Below are positions 1-8,556 of a DNA stretch of 64,000 nt, piece by piece. The stretch covers positions 12,628 to 76,627 of the forward strand of contig JBGSUE010000045.1 in the NCBI GenBank assembly GCA_041753515.1, read 5' to 3'. Positions within the stretch are counted from its first letter, which is position 1. Each line of letters starts with the position of its first letter. The position numbers were made by a program, and so were the translations under genes. This DNA is from JBGSUE01 sp041753515 (GTDB lineage Bacteria; Patescibacteriota; Microgenomatia; UBA10105; UBA927). The notes under the pieces are model-generated. The model was not told the DNA's origin. It worked only from the letters and a program-made list of their open reading frames with translations, and made no database searches.

Positions 1-406
1 AATACGCCCCCGCCGCGTGGCTCATGTGATGAGGAACGAATGAAACAGGTCCGGAATAACCACACTGTATTTTGAGTGTCCGGGAGAGTGAAAGTCGGAA
101 TGAAAACCACTGACTGATCGATTCCCTGTACACTCCCATGCTTTTTGGGAATGTTGAAAGATGCTGGGCAAGAATACGCTCAAATTTCACAACCGGTTTT
201 TCGTAAAATGCAACCTCTGTCACTTCCCTGATATCAATCATGGCCCATGAAAGGCACCAGCGGATGGCGTGAACAGGAAATGAATTGTCATGCTTTATCC
301 GGGTAAAACGCTCTTCCATTGCAGCTGCAACAATCGTACCGTCAACGATGAGACAGGCGGAGGAATCGTGGTAATAGCAGGCAATGCCCAAAATAACGGA
401 TTTCAT
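1..406 (-). CDS. Carbamoyltransferase, NodU/CmcH type (5' part only)
   Basis: This is the first 135 residues of a gene that runs off the left edge of the window. The N-terminus MKSVILGIACYYHDSSACL, followed by a EERFTRIKHD segment and HHMSHAAGA at the cut end, is the signature of the Kae1-like domain of NodU/CmcH/TobZ carbamoyltransferases. These enzymes transfer carbamoyl from carbamoyl phosphate to a hydroxyl of a sugar or small molecule. The start is one base after the TAG of the upstream small membrane gene, so the two are probably translated together. Start and frame are clear; the substrate cannot be read from this fragment. Confidence 0.85.
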   Translation of the reverse strand, partial: MKSVILGIACYYHDSSACLIVDGTIVAAAMEERFTRIKHDNSFPVHAIRWCLSWAMIDIREVTEVAFYEKPVVKFERILAQHLSTFPKSMGVYRESISQWFSFRLSLSRTLKIQCGYSGPVSFVPHHMSHAAGAY

Positions 407-407
407 A

Positions 408-617
408 CTAAAACATACTCCCGGTGTCATTATTACCGCTATACGGTTCCCATGTAGAATCTGTTTCATTATGCGTACAGATCAATTTTTTACCGAGAAG
501 TAAAAGTACCAGAGACGTCATACCGATTCCGGCCATATATGAAAATATCAGAAGAATCTGCCGGATGATATAGACAATAAACTTTACAAATGTCTTGACA
601 ATATGTATGCTAGTCAT
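408..617 (-). CDS. Small membrane protein upstream of carbamoyltransferase
   Basis: A 69-residue protein with a continuous hydrophobic stretch (roughly residues 8-43) and a polar tail containing STWEPY. I do not recognise the family with certainty. Its stop is separated by one base from the carbamoyltransferase start, which supports it as a real coupled gene. Small membrane proteins are known next to carbamoyltransferases in some sugar and natural-product clusters (for example the sxt-type clusters); a role as a membrane partner of the transferase is inference. It diverges from the Fic gene with essentially no spacer. Confidence 0.55.
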   Translation of the reverse strand: MTSIHIVKTFVKFIVYIIRQILLIFSYMAGIGMTSLVLLLLGKKLICTHNETDSTWEPYSGNNDTGSMF

Positions 618-1640
618 ATGTTTACACCGTCATATACTATCACGAGGGAGCTTCTGAGTGAAATAGCTGCCATCGAACGGCTGTACGGAACACTCGAGGG
701 CTTGAAAGTACCCAGGGAGCTGGAAATGGATCTGACCCGGAAAAACATGATCAAATCATCGTATGCCTCAAACCGTATTGAGGGCAACCCTCTGACGCTT
801 CCTGAAGTTACAAACCTGATACTGGACGACCGCGTACCGGCGACACGCGATGAAAAAGAGGTGCGTAATTATTACGACATCCTTATGCATATGGACAATT
901 ACATAGACCGTAGTTTGGGAGTCTCCCTTGTGACGGAACTTCACCAAAAACTACTTGACGGCGTTGACAAAGAAGCCGGAAATATCCGCAATGTCATGGT
1001 GGTTGTGGGCAAATACAAAGAAGAAAAAGGCAATGTATCGCTATCTGTCAAGCACAATCCGCCGTTTCACAAAAAAAAAGAAATTGTTCGGGCACTTGAA
1101 GATCTTTTTGAATGGACTTCTGACAATCTGACCATCCCGACTGTCATCCTGACCGGTATTTTCCATCATCAGTTTGTGTATCTTCATCCGTTTGAGGACG
1201 GAAACGGACGGATTACGAGAATACTGACGTCGCTTCTGTTTGCCCGCAACAATTACCGGATAAACCGGTACTTTATCCTCGATGACTATTATGATATAGA
1301 CCGCCAGGAATACTCCGATTCCCTTCACATGGCGGATACCGGCAATCTGACTGCGTGGCTTGAATACTACGGGAAAGGTGTCAAATATGCTCTGCAGAGT
1401 GCAGTTGCCAAGTATAAAAACGCCGTGATGACTCTCAGGTTTGACCAGAAACCCACACCAAAAGAACGGGAAGTTCTGGGAATCGCACAGGAAAAACCGG
1501 ATATTACGAGCGCTGATGTCGTCGACCGCCTTCATGTCTCCCGCCAGCAAGCCCACAATCTCCTGCGCGGCCTGGTGGATAAAAATTTACTGACCAAAGA
1601 AGGAAAAACAAAACGGAGTTTTTACCGGATTGCCTCTTGA
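618..1640 (+). CDS. Fic family protein with C-terminal winged helix
   Basis: Fic enzymes transfer AMP or another nucleotide part to a hydroxyl side chain of a target protein. The catalytic loop HPFEDGNGR (about residues 190-198) is intact. An N-terminal SNRIEGN motif matches the (S/T)xxxE(G/N) inhibitory helix, placing it in the class autoinhibited from its own N-terminus. The last about 60 residues form a helix-turn-helix (ITSADVVDRLHVSRQQAHN) typical of stand-alone bacterial Fic proteins. I prefer ATG 618 over ATG 603 because a TATGCT box ends exactly 6 bases before 618, the spacing seen elsewhere in the window. A TTGACA lies at 595-600. No antitoxin partner is adjacent. Confidence 0.9.
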   Translation: MFTPSYTITRELLSEIAAIERLYGTLEGLKVPRELEMDLTRKNMIKSSYASNRIEGNPLTLPEVTNLILDDRVPATRDEKEVRNYYDILMHMDNYIDRSLGVSLVTELHQKLLDGVDKEAGNIRNVMVVVGKYKEEKGNVSLSVKHNPPFHKKKEIVRALEDLFEWTSDNLTIPTVILTGIFHHQFVYLHPFEDGNGRITRILTSLLFARNNYRINRYFILDDYYDIDRQEYSDSLHMADTGNLTAWLEYYGKGVKYALQSAVAKYKNAVMTLRFDQKPTPKEREVLGIAQEKPDITSADVVDRLHVSRQQAHNLLRGLVDKNLLTKEGKTKRSFYRIAS

Positions 1641-1674
1641 TTTTCACGTCTTTCATTTTGTATAGTGGGTGAAT

Positions 1675-2097
1675 ATGGATGATACACCTGTTGTAGTTGA
1701 CTCACCTGATGTGACAGTACTGCCTGAGCTTGAATCCCTCATTAAAAGCCACATTACCGGAATTGAGGCACGGAAAAGGGAACTGAAAAAACTCCGGGAA
1801 ATGGTCACCGATGCTCTCGGGAATGATCCCACATACCAGGAACATGAAAAAGCGGCAAAAGAGGCAGCAAAAATCAAAAATGCAACGAAGTCTCAAATAC
1901 TGAAATCACCAGCTAACCAGGAAATGGTGAAAAAAACACACGAAATGGCCGCTGATATCAAAGAAATGGATGAAGCGCTTTCCGAGTATCTTCGTGAATT
2001 CCAGCGCCTCTCAGGCGCAAATGAAATAGAAACTGATGACGGGGTGGTACGGGAGATCGTGTACGTCGCCAAACTCGTCAAACGCACCGGCAAGTGA
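1675..2097 (+). CDS. Charged helical protein, function unknown
   Basis: A 140-residue protein, rich in Lys and Glu and predicted almost wholly helical or coiled coil; no catalytic motif, membrane segment or signal peptide. Family not recognised. ATG 1675 is chosen because TATAGT (1661-1666) ends 8 bases upstream with a TTGATT at 1637-1642 (18-base spacing); an in-frame GTG at 1669 is only 2 bases from the box. Its TGA overlaps the GTG of the next gene (GTGA), so it is coupled to the phosphodiester glycosidase gene. Confidence 0.7.
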   Translation: MDDTPVVVDSPDVTVLPELESLIKSHITGIEARKRELKKLREMVTDALGNDPTYQEHEKAAKEAAKIKNATKSQILKSPANQEMVKKTHEMAADIKEMDEALSEYLREFQRLSGANEIETDDGVVREIVYVAKLVKRTGK

Positions 2098-2861
2098 AAT
2101 ACGCGATCAGCATTATTATCTGTTCTATCCTCCTGTTGTTTCTTTTTCCTAAAAATCACATCCATGTGCCGTCTGAAGATCCCCCGGTATCCCCCACTGA
2201 AACCAAACAATCTCCATTTTCTGCTGTTATTCAATATAAAAATATTACGTATGGCATCGCGGCATATGAAGTCGACACGAACGAAACAGTTGATCTTATA
2301 CCCAATTTCTCTCAAAAAATGGGCAGTGCAGACGTTTTTCTTTCCAATTCCTGTTCGTTTCTGACCAACGGCAGCTTTTATACCCCTGAAAATGAACCGG
2401 TTGGACTTTTTCAGATTGGCGACCACATACTCAAACCATTTATTCAAAACAGGACTGTTAACAGTGTCGTGTATCGCAGAAACAAGAGTCTGTATGTTGA
2501 TTATGATTATCTCCAAACACCAACAGACTGGATATTCCAGGCAGGACCGATGCTGTATTTTCACGGATCGCCTCTTCCCCTCAAAATCAAAAACGATGAA
2601 CCAGCCCGCAGGATGGTGGCAATCCAAAGATCCGACAACCGAATACTATTTACTGCAATCGTGATTGAGTCGCAAATTACCAGTGGCCCGTATCTAGCCG
2701 ATGTCCCCGTGATTCTTAAAACATATTCTTCCCAAAAAGCTATTCCAATTCAGAATGCTGTAAATCTTGATGGCGGGTCTGCATCCGTATTTCATTCAGA
2801 CTCAATGGTATACCCGGAATTTAATCCGGTCGGAAGTTTTTTGTGTGTCAGACCCCGGTAG
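2094..2861 (+). CDS. Membrane-anchored phosphodiester glycosidase (NAGPA/DUF2233-like)
   Basis: A 255-residue protein with an N-terminal hydrophobic anchor (about residues 3-20) and an extracytoplasmic domain. The motifs TNGSFY and NLDGGSASVF match the NAGPA/DUF2233 fold, which hydrolyses sugar phosphodiesters in cell-wall or exopolysaccharide material. The GTG start overlaps the TGA of the preceding gene. The natural substrate is unknown; the placement outside the membrane is inferred from the anchor. Confidence 0.8.
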   Translation: MKYAISIIICSILLLFLFPKNHIHVPSEDPPVSPTETKQSPFSAVIQYKNITYGIAAYEVDTNETVDLIPNFSQKMGSADVFLSNSCSFLTNGSFYTPENEPVGLFQIGDHILKPFIQNRTVNSVVYRRNKSLYVDYDYLQTPTDWIFQAGPMLYFHGSPLPLKIKNDEPARRMVAIQRSDNRILFTAIVIESQITSGPYLADVPVILKTYSSQKAIPIQNAVNLDGGSASVFHSDSMVYPEFNPVGSFLCVRPR

Positions 2862-2869
2862 TGTATACT
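2841..2869 (+). promoter_or_regulatory. Promoter of the DUF4153-like gene
   Basis: TTGTGT at 2841-2846 and TATACT at 2864-2869 are spaced by 17 bases and lie in the 3' end of the preceding gene. The box ends 9 bases before ATG 2879, so the transcript would have a leader of only about 2 bases. Confidence 0.6.
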
Positions 2870-2878
2870 AGATTTTAT

Positions 2879-4861
2879 ATGAAAGATACGCGGTTTGTTT
2901 TCGTATCCGCACTTCTTTTCGTCTACATTCAAACAGTACTCTTCCACCCTATCGGAACGATTGCCATCATCGGTATTTTCATACTTATCTATGGGCTCAT
3001 ATGCGTTGTATCACACCGTCTCCCTCCTCCACTTTTTCTCTTTCTTCTTATAATTTTTCCTTCAACCATGCTCCTGCGGTCAAATTTTCTTGTCCAGGCA
3101 GTACTGGCAGCGTCCATAATTGCCCTATTTCCGTACACTGTCTATATCCTGAAAACCGGAACGGATCCAACAGTAAATATACAAAATGTCCTCAGTGCGT
3201 ATCTGTCGATAAAACTCAGTTATCTTTCAACACTCATGAGACGGTCACTGTATCCGAAATTCCTTCATAAACAATGGATACTTCCGGTTTTCGCCGGTCT
3301 TGGGATTGCAAGTGTGCCGGGATTTCTGCTGTTAGGACTTTTTTCCAGCGCAGACCCTGTATTTTCCCGATCAGTAGAAAAGTTTTTTTCCACAATCCAT
3401 ATCGGAAAATTTTCCATTCGCATCGGTGTAGCAATCCTCATCTATCTCTTTGCCAGAGCAACTCAGCTGCTCCCTGACCCTAAAAAAATATCTTTTCCGA
3501 AATACGTGGCTGTGTTTAATACTCCCATCACGATACTTACCTCGGTCATCGCACTTGTCACCGGTTGGTTTCTTGCCGTGCAGTGGCGCTATATTTTTGC
3601 TTCTGTAACCCGGGAAACAGATCTTTCACAATTCGGTGTATCGACGTATTCGGAATATGTTCGGCGCGGATTTGCGGAGCTTCTTCTAGCAGGAATCATT
3701 ATTCACAGCATACTTCTGGTCGGATACCTCAGTGTGCGAAACAGGAAAAACAAACTTTTTACCTATCATTTTTGGGTTCAAATATTCTTAATCGCACAGT
3801 ATGGAATTTTTATTTTGAGTGTCATGCGCAGAGTATTTCTCTACTGGCAATTCCACGGGCTTACTCTCGTCCGGTTTTATGGAGCCGTATTCCTCATCTA
3901 TCTTGGAGCACTCACCATCATCCTTCTCTTGCGTCATTTCCGCCGGTTTGCCTGGGCTCGTGTAGAGTTAACTCTCACCGCAATCATGATTCTTTGCACC
4001 GGACTGTTCAATGCAGACCATTTTCTCTCTACCCACCATCCGCCATCCGTCAACGGTAAAACGGATTATGTCTATCTGTCCCGTCTTTCACCGGACGGAT
4101 ACAACGGCTGGATGCAAAGTTATATGTATGCGACACAGACTTTGGCTGTATTATCCGCAAAACCTGTATCTCATTTTACCGAAGATGACCGGCGGGTTTT
4201 TGCCGGCGTAGGTTCAATTCTCGGATCTCTCACCCGCTCATACGATTATCTGGCACAGAGACATTCGACTGCAGATCAATATACTATGTATTCACAGACA
4301 GTTTCCCTATCGCTTGAAAATCAGTTCTATACATACATATCAACAGCACAGACAGATCAACAACTATTGACACGTTACGGCGATACAACCTCTTATGCGC
4401 TTGAATCCTTTTTACAGCCTTACACATTTACATCACCTGCCTATACCCTGACAGAACAGATCTCCAGGGCAGAATCATTCCGTACAATTCTCCGTAAACC
4501 TCAATCGGCATCCCGTCTCCAGACAGATCCGGTTTTTGCACATATATCACTTACTGACGGGGAAACATGCGCGTATAACCGCGATACTGAAAATAATACC
4601 TTTGTCTTCTGCATGCCGCAATTTTATTGGGTGACCATGAAAAGCACACCTGTTTTATCCGTTTGGGAAAAAATACTGCAATATAACGCATCGGACGCCC
4701 GCGTCTGGAGCATGCTCTCAAAAGACATTCCGATACAGACGCTCATCGGCCTTCAGGAATCGTATATTTCACTGTATTATAAACTGATGACACTGCCCGC
4801 AGAGTCCCGCACCTTTTCCCGTGATTCTTCTACCGAAGCCCTGTTCCTTCAGTCGTACTAA
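2879..4861 (+). CDS. Multi-pass membrane protein, DUF4153/DUF4173-like
   Basis: A 660-residue protein. About ten transmembrane helices fill residues 1-380; the rest is a soluble domain of about 270 residues. EYVRRGFAELL in the membrane part and DYVYLSRLSPDG just after the last helix match the DUF4153/DUF4173 families. Function unknown. An upstream in-frame ATG at 2843 lies in the previous gene and has no signal of its own; ATG 2879 follows a TTGTGT-17-TATACT promoter. The long soluble domain has no motif I recognise. Confidence 0.75.
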   Translation: MKDTRFVFVSALLFVYIQTVLFHPIGTIAIIGIFILIYGLICVVSHRLPPPLFLFLLIIFPSTMLLRSNFLVQAVLAASIIALFPYTVYILKTGTDPTVNIQNVLSAYLSIKLSYLSTLMRRSLYPKFLHKQWILPVFAGLGIASVPGFLLLGLFSSADPVFSRSVEKFFSTIHIGKFSIRIGVAILIYLFARATQLLPDPKKISFPKYVAVFNTPITILTSVIALVTGWFLAVQWRYIFASVTRETDLSQFGVSTYSEYVRRGFAELLLAGIIIHSILLVGYLSVRNRKNKLFTYHFWVQIFLIAQYGIFILSVMRRVFLYWQFHGLTLVRFYGAVFLIYLGALTIILLLRHFRRFAWARVELTLTAIMILCTGLFNADHFLSTHHPPSVNGKTDYVYLSRLSPDGYNGWMQSYMYATQTLAVLSAKPVSHFTEDDRRVFAGVGSILGSLTRSYDYLAQRHSTADQYTMYSQTVSLSLENQFYTYISTAQTDQQLLTRYGDTTSYALESFLQPYTFTSPAYTLTEQISRAESFRTILRKPQSASRLQTDPVFAHISLTDGETCAYNRDTENNTFVFCMPQFYWVTMKSTPVLSVWEKILQYNASDARVWSMLSKDIPIQTLIGLQESYISLYYKLMTLPAESRTFSRDSSTEALFLQSY

Positions 4862-4882
4862 TAAACATGGTACACTTTCCCC

Positions 4883-6205
4883 ATGACCATTAAATTTTTA
4901 GGAGCGGCGGGTACCGTGACCGGATCGGGATACATTCTGACGAACGATACCGGGCAGTCGATTCTTATTGATCTTGGCATGTTCCAGGGGCCGCCGGACA
5001 TTGACCGCCTGAACGCAACACCGCTTGATCCCACCGATATCAAAAATCTTTCCGGTGCAATCCTGACTCATGCCCATACGGACCATTGCGGCCGCCTGCC
5101 GCTTCTTACCTCCCGCGGATTTTCTGGAAATATATACATGACGGCACCCACATATGAACTGACGAAATATTCCCTACAGGACAGCGCAAAAATCCAGAAG
5201 TCGGATAAAGCTCAACAGCTTTTCACCTCTGATGATGTCGATTCTATTACACAGACTTTCAAAATTCTTCCATACGGGAAATTGTTGACTATCGGCAATT
5301 TTTCAATCCGGTTTCTTGATGCCGGACACATCATCGGATCGGCAAGCATTGAGATACAAGCCGACGGCAGAACTATTTTGTTTTCCGGTGATTTGGGTAA
5401 CAGTCCGGAAATGCTCGTTCAAGCCACACAATCCATACCCCGTGCCGATACCGTCATCATGGAATCAACATACGGTGACAGGAACCATCCGGCTGGTAAT
5501 CCGGCCGACGTGGTAGCCAATGAGATAGTCCACATACGGAAATCAAAAGGCACGCTTCTCATCCCGGCATTCTCCATTGAGAGGACACAGGAACTACTCC
5601 ACATATTCAATCATCTCAATCCCGGCATACCGGTCTACCTTGACTCACCTATGGCAGACTATGCAACGGAAGTGTATGACAAATACAGGAGCCTCATGAA
5701 CGACGAAGTAGCCCAAGATTACCGGACAGAAGACGGTCCGTTTGTGTTTCCCGAGCTTGTGACTATCAAAAGTCATGGGGCAAGCTCAAAACTGGGAACA
5801 ACGGATGGTCCGAAAGTCATAATCGCCGGAAGCGGCATGATGACCGGCGGACGGATGCTGACACATGCGAAAGAACTGCTCCCCGATCCGTCAACCCGGT
5901 TACTGATCGTCGGATATCAGGGAGAAGGAACACTCGGCCGGGAGCTTCAGGAAGGAAGTACGGATGTTGTCATCCAGGGACACCATGTACATGTAGAGGC
6001 AACAATCACAGACTGCCAACTCATGAGTGCCCATGCCGACCAATCGCAACTTATATCATGGATTTCTTCCATTGCGGGAGTGAAACATCTGATCCTGACA
6101 CATGGGGAAGATAGCCCCAGAAATACACTTAAACAGCTTATTCACACAAAAACTGATATAACGGATATCCGGCTTCCAGCGATGGGCGAAATGGTGTCAC
6201 TCTGA
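4883..6205 (+). CDS. MBL-fold beta-CASP ribonuclease / RNA-processing exonuclease
   Basis: A 440-residue metallo-beta-lactamase of the CPSF73/YSH1-like bacterial branch. It has the zinc motif HAHTDHCG (about residues 63-70), FSGDLG, the beta-CASP segment (PAFSIERTQELL, IIAGSGMMTGG) and a C-terminal MSAHADQ plus LTHGE. Such proteins cut or trim RNA using two zinc ions. TACACT at 4871-4876, in an extended TGG context, ends 6 bases before the ATG, so the message is probably leaderless. Its TGA is immediately followed by the convergent metallopeptidase stop. Confidence 0.9.
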   Translation: MTIKFLGAAGTVTGSGYILTNDTGQSILIDLGMFQGPPDIDRLNATPLDPTDIKNLSGAILTHAHTDHCGRLPLLTSRGFSGNIYMTAPTYELTKYSLQDSAKIQKSDKAQQLFTSDDVDSITQTFKILPYGKLLTIGNFSIRFLDAGHIIGSASIEIQADGRTILFSGDLGNSPEMLVQATQSIPRADTVIMESTYGDRNHPAGNPADVVANEIVHIRKSKGTLLIPAFSIERTQELLHIFNHLNPGIPVYLDSPMADYATEVYDKYRSLMNDEVAQDYRTEDGPFVFPELVTIKSHGASSKLGTTDGPKVIIAGSGMMTGGRMLTHAKELLPDPSTRLLIVGYQGEGTLGRELQEGSTDVVIQGHHVHVEATITDCQLMSAHADQSQLISWISSIAGVKHLILTHGEDSPRNTLKQLIHTKTDITDIRLPAMGEMVSL

Positions 6206-6871
6206 CTATTCTACACCTGCATGTATCCTCATCCCATTGCTTTTGAGCCACTTGATCTGCTGTTTATACGACGGATTAAAACGGGAAACGAGCGACCAGA
6301 ACGCACGGGAGTGGTTTTTATGGACTATGTGGCTCAGCTCATGGATGACAACGTAGCGGATGACCAGTGGCGGCGCCATTACGAGCCGCCAGGAAAACTG
6401 CAGACGGTTATCGTGGCTGCAGGATGCCCACTTGCTACTTGTGTCCGAAAAATATACCCCTGAATACGATACATGCATTGATAGTGACAAGGACTCTACA
6501 TAACCGCAAATAATATCTTTTGCCTGTTTTTTATACCAAGTGCCCAGCTCAGTTTTTATGCGGAACTGCACAGAGCGCGGAAACTGCAGTTTTTCCTCCA
6601 CTGCCGAAATTTCTTTATACGGCCCGATGTCCAATACACATTCTTTCCCTAAATACAAAATTTTCTCACCGTGGACATACGATATATCTTTAGGAATGGC
6701 TGATATTAGCTTATTCTGCTTTTCAATCCATTCCTTATGGCTTTCCACGAACCTGCGGATGACAAACAGCGGCACCAGCCTCGGTGCTTTTACCACAATA
6801 TGCCCATCCGGAGCCATGCTCATAATTATGCTTCTTCTAGATGATCGACGTATCTCAATATCTGTGGTCAT
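6206..6871 (-). CDS. YgjP-like zinc metallopeptidase (DUF45/M48-like)
   Basis: A 221-residue protein with the DUF45/YgjP motif HELSHIVHKNHSRAFW near the C-terminus and WASCS upstream of it. These are SprT/wss-type zinc proteases whose targets are mostly unknown. The frame stays open further upstream into obgE on the opposite strand, but MTTDIEIRR at 6871 is the natural start: a TACTAT box ends 7 bases before it. It diverges from obgE with 48 bases between starts and meets the RNase gene tail to tail with no spacer. Confidence 0.8.
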   Translation of the reverse strand: MTTDIEIRRSSRRSIIMSMAPDGHIVVKAPRLVPLFVIRRFVESHKEWIEKQNKLISAIPKDISYVHGEKILYLGKECVLDIGPYKEISAVEEKLQFPRSVQFRIKTELGTWYKKQAKDIICGYVESLSLSMHVSYSGVYFSDTSSKWASCSHDNRLQFSWRLVMAPPLVIRYVVIHELSHIVHKNHSRAFWSLVSRFNPSYKQQIKWLKSNGMRIHAGVE

Positions 6872-6919
6872 GCCAACCATAGTACCGTACACATACTGTA
6901 GTGTACAATCCCGTATACA

Positions 6920-7882
6920 ATGTTTATCGATAGCGTGGATATTACAGTTATTGCAGGAAATGGCGGATCCGGTGCTGCCACGTTCCGGCGTACCGCACAG
7001 ACTGCTTTTGGCGGACCTGACGGAGGCAATGGCGGAAACGGCGGAAATATCTATGTCCAAGGTTCGGTTCATATCAGAGATTTATCCGCATTCAGGTTTA
7101 AAAAAACAATTGAGGCCGAGCAAGGAGCACACGGTACAAAACATAACGGATTCGGCAAAAATGCCGCCCATACCACAATCTTCGTGCCCATCGGCACAAG
7201 AATAACCGATACCGATACGGGAGACATCATCGACATTCTCGATACCGATACACGCATACTTGTCGCAGAGGGAGGAAAAGGCGGCAAGGGAAACGTATTT
7301 TTCAAAAGTCCGACAAACAGGGCTCCGGAAAACAAGGAACCCGGAGGCACAGGTCAACAAAAACACATCCACCTGGAACTGTATCTTATTGCAAAAATCG
7401 GACTCGTGGGGCTACCGAACGCAGGAAAAAGCAGTCTTCTGGCTGCTCTCACCCGGGCCCGTCCTGCAATCGCTCCCTATCCGTTTACCACCCTTGAGCC
7501 GTCAATCGGCATGCTTGACGGATATGCTATTGCCGATATTCCGGGACTGATTGAAGGAGCATCCAATGGGAAAGGACTGGGTATACAATTTTTGAAACAC
7601 ATCGAAAAAACAGAAGTACTGATCCACTGTATCGACTGCACGAACACCGATGTATGTAAAGCATACAATACTGTCCGGAACGAATTCAAAAACTATAATC
7701 CGGAACTTATGCAAAAAAAAGAACTGATTTATCTGAATAAAACCGATCTTATCGATGAAAACATAGTACAAAAACTGATAAACGAGCTGAAACATCTGAA
7801 TCCAGAGATCGTCGCAGGTTCCGTTTACAGCCAAAAAACACTATCTACCCTCACCTCACGCATCTTTTCAATGCTCCGTTAA
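6920..7882 (+). CDS. obgE: GTPase ObgE/CgtA (short form)
   Basis: The N-terminal glycine-rich Obg fold (FGGPDGGNGGNGGN) is followed by a GTPase domain with G1 GLVGLPNAGKSS (from about residue 161), G3 DIPGLIEGA and G4 NKTDL. Obg proteins act in 50S ribosome assembly. At 320 residues it ends soon after the G domain and lacks the C-terminal OCT domain, as is common in reduced genomes. TACAAT at 6904-6909 lies 10 bases before the ATG. Confidence 0.97.
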   Translation: MFIDSVDITVIAGNGGSGAATFRRTAQTAFGGPDGGNGGNGGNIYVQGSVHIRDLSAFRFKKTIEAEQGAHGTKHNGFGKNAAHTTIFVPIGTRITDTDTGDIIDILDTDTRILVAEGGKGGKGNVFFKSPTNRAPENKEPGGTGQQKHIHLELYLIAKIGLVGLPNAGKSSLLAALTRARPAIAPYPFTTLEPSIGMLDGYAIADIPGLIEGASNGKGLGIQFLKHIEKTEVLIHCIDCTNTDVCKAYNTVRNEFKNYNPELMQKKELIYLNKTDLIDENIVQKLINELKHLNPEIVAGSVYSQKTLSTLTSRIFSMLR

Positions 7883-7929
7883 CACATGTGGTGTATTGAT
7901 GCTCCGATTTTTGCTATAATTACCTGCAC

Positions 7930-8193
7930 ATGGCATGGTTCTGCTATATTGTGGAATGCAGTGACGGATCACTGTATACAGGAATTACACTGGACCTTAA
8001 AAGACGGGAAGACGAACACAATACGGATGATAAAAAAGGTGCAAAATATACCAGATATAAACGTCCGGTAAAAATCGTGTATTCCGAAAAATTTCAGACA
8101 CAATCCCAAGCACGGATAAGAGAAGCAGCAATTAAGAGATGGCCGAAAGAAAATAAGGTAAAATTGATAATGAAAAATAAAATGGGCCGCTAG
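7930..8193 (+). CDS. Single-domain GIY-YIG nuclease-like protein 1
   Basis: An 87-residue protein with the GIY-YIG core YIVECSDGSLYTGIT (residues 6-20) and the following arginine helix (DLKRREDEHN), as in the UvrC N-terminal nuclease domain and YhbQ family. TATAAT (7915-7920) in an extended TGC context ends 10 bases before the start. The TAG stop (8191-8193) falls in the tRNA-like sequence that begins at 8184, on the equivalents of tRNA positions 8-10. DNA cleavage activity is expected from the family; the target is unknown. Confidence 0.8.
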   Translation: MAWFCYIVECSDGSLYTGITLDLKRREDEHNTDDKKGAKYTRYKRPVKIVYSEKFQTQSQARIREAAIKRWPKENKVKLIMKNKMGR

Positions 8194-8230
8194 CTCAATG
8201 GTAGACCCGGCAGCTGCCGGGCTTTTAAGC
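8184..8230 (+). pseudogene. Broken tRNA-Lys-like 5' half with inserted palindrome
   Basis: GGGCCGC TA GCTC AATGGTA at 8184 copies the acceptor strand and D arm of the intact tRNA-Lys at 8485 with 3 differences in the first 22 bases. The D stem is damaged (GACC instead of GAGC). A perfect palindrome CCCGGCAGCTGCCGGG (8206-8221) replaces the 5' anticodon stem, and CTTTTAAGC (8222-8230), identical to the Lys anticodon loop, follows. No 3' half matching the acceptor is present, because the next GIY-YIG gene starts at 8235. It also supplies the stop codon of the gene before it. Confidence 0.55.
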
Positions 8231-8234
8231 GAAT

Positions 8235-8513
8235 ATGTTTCAAGTTTATGTAATTCGGGCAAGTACGAATGGGAAAATATATATCGGGCAAACAGAAGAT
8301 ATCGCTAAAAGATTGGATCAGCATAATAATCGCAATTTCGACAAACGTGCATATACAAAACTAAACGGAAAAGATTGGAAGATTGTGTATACTGAAGAAT
8401 ATCAAACAAGATCTGAAGCTTTAAAACGAGAAAATGAACTCAAATCACACAGAGGAAGAGACTTTATTAAAAATTTACTTTCGGGGGTCGGTAGCTCAAC
8501 GGTAGAGCAGTAG
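8235..8513 (+). CDS. Single-domain GIY-YIG nuclease-like protein 2
   Basis: A 92-residue protein. MFQVYVIRASTNGKIYIGQT carries the GIY-YIG motif as VYV-IYIGQT, followed by DIAKRLDQHN and a C-terminal EALKRENELKSHRGR helix. The last 9 codons and the TAG stop (8511-8513) are read from tRNA-Lys itself, so the natural protein probably ends in sequence dictated by the tRNA. It begins 4 bases after the tRNA-like remnant. It is a distant paralogue of the gene at 7930. Confidence 0.75.
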   Translation: MFQVYVIRASTNGKIYIGQTEDIAKRLDQHNNRNFDKRAYTKLNGKDWKIVYTEEYQTRSEALKRENELKSHRGRDFIKNLLSGVGSSTVEQ

Positions 8514-8556
8514 CCTTTTAAGCTATTGGTTCAGGGTTCGAATCCCTGCCGACTCA
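8485..8556 (+). tRNA. tRNA-Lys(TTT)
   Basis: A full cloverleaf can be drawn: acceptor GGGTCGG/CCGACTC, D stem GCTC/GAGC, anticodon stem GTAGC/GCTAT with loop CTTTTAA (anticodon TTT), T stem CAGGG/CCCTG with loop TTCGAAT, and discriminator A at 8556. No CCA is encoded. The 5' part overlaps the end of a GIY-YIG gene and the 3' end overlaps the stop codon of the serine recombinase on the other strand; it is the likely integration site of the element that follows. Confidence 0.95.

Noticed and set aside
8184..8556. One intron-containing tRNA-Lys with a GIY-YIG-encoding intron
   Set aside because: The 5' half has a broken D stem and acceptor bases that do not match a 3' half, and a complete independent tRNA-Lys follows at 8485. 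A displaced remnant fits better than a spliced gene.
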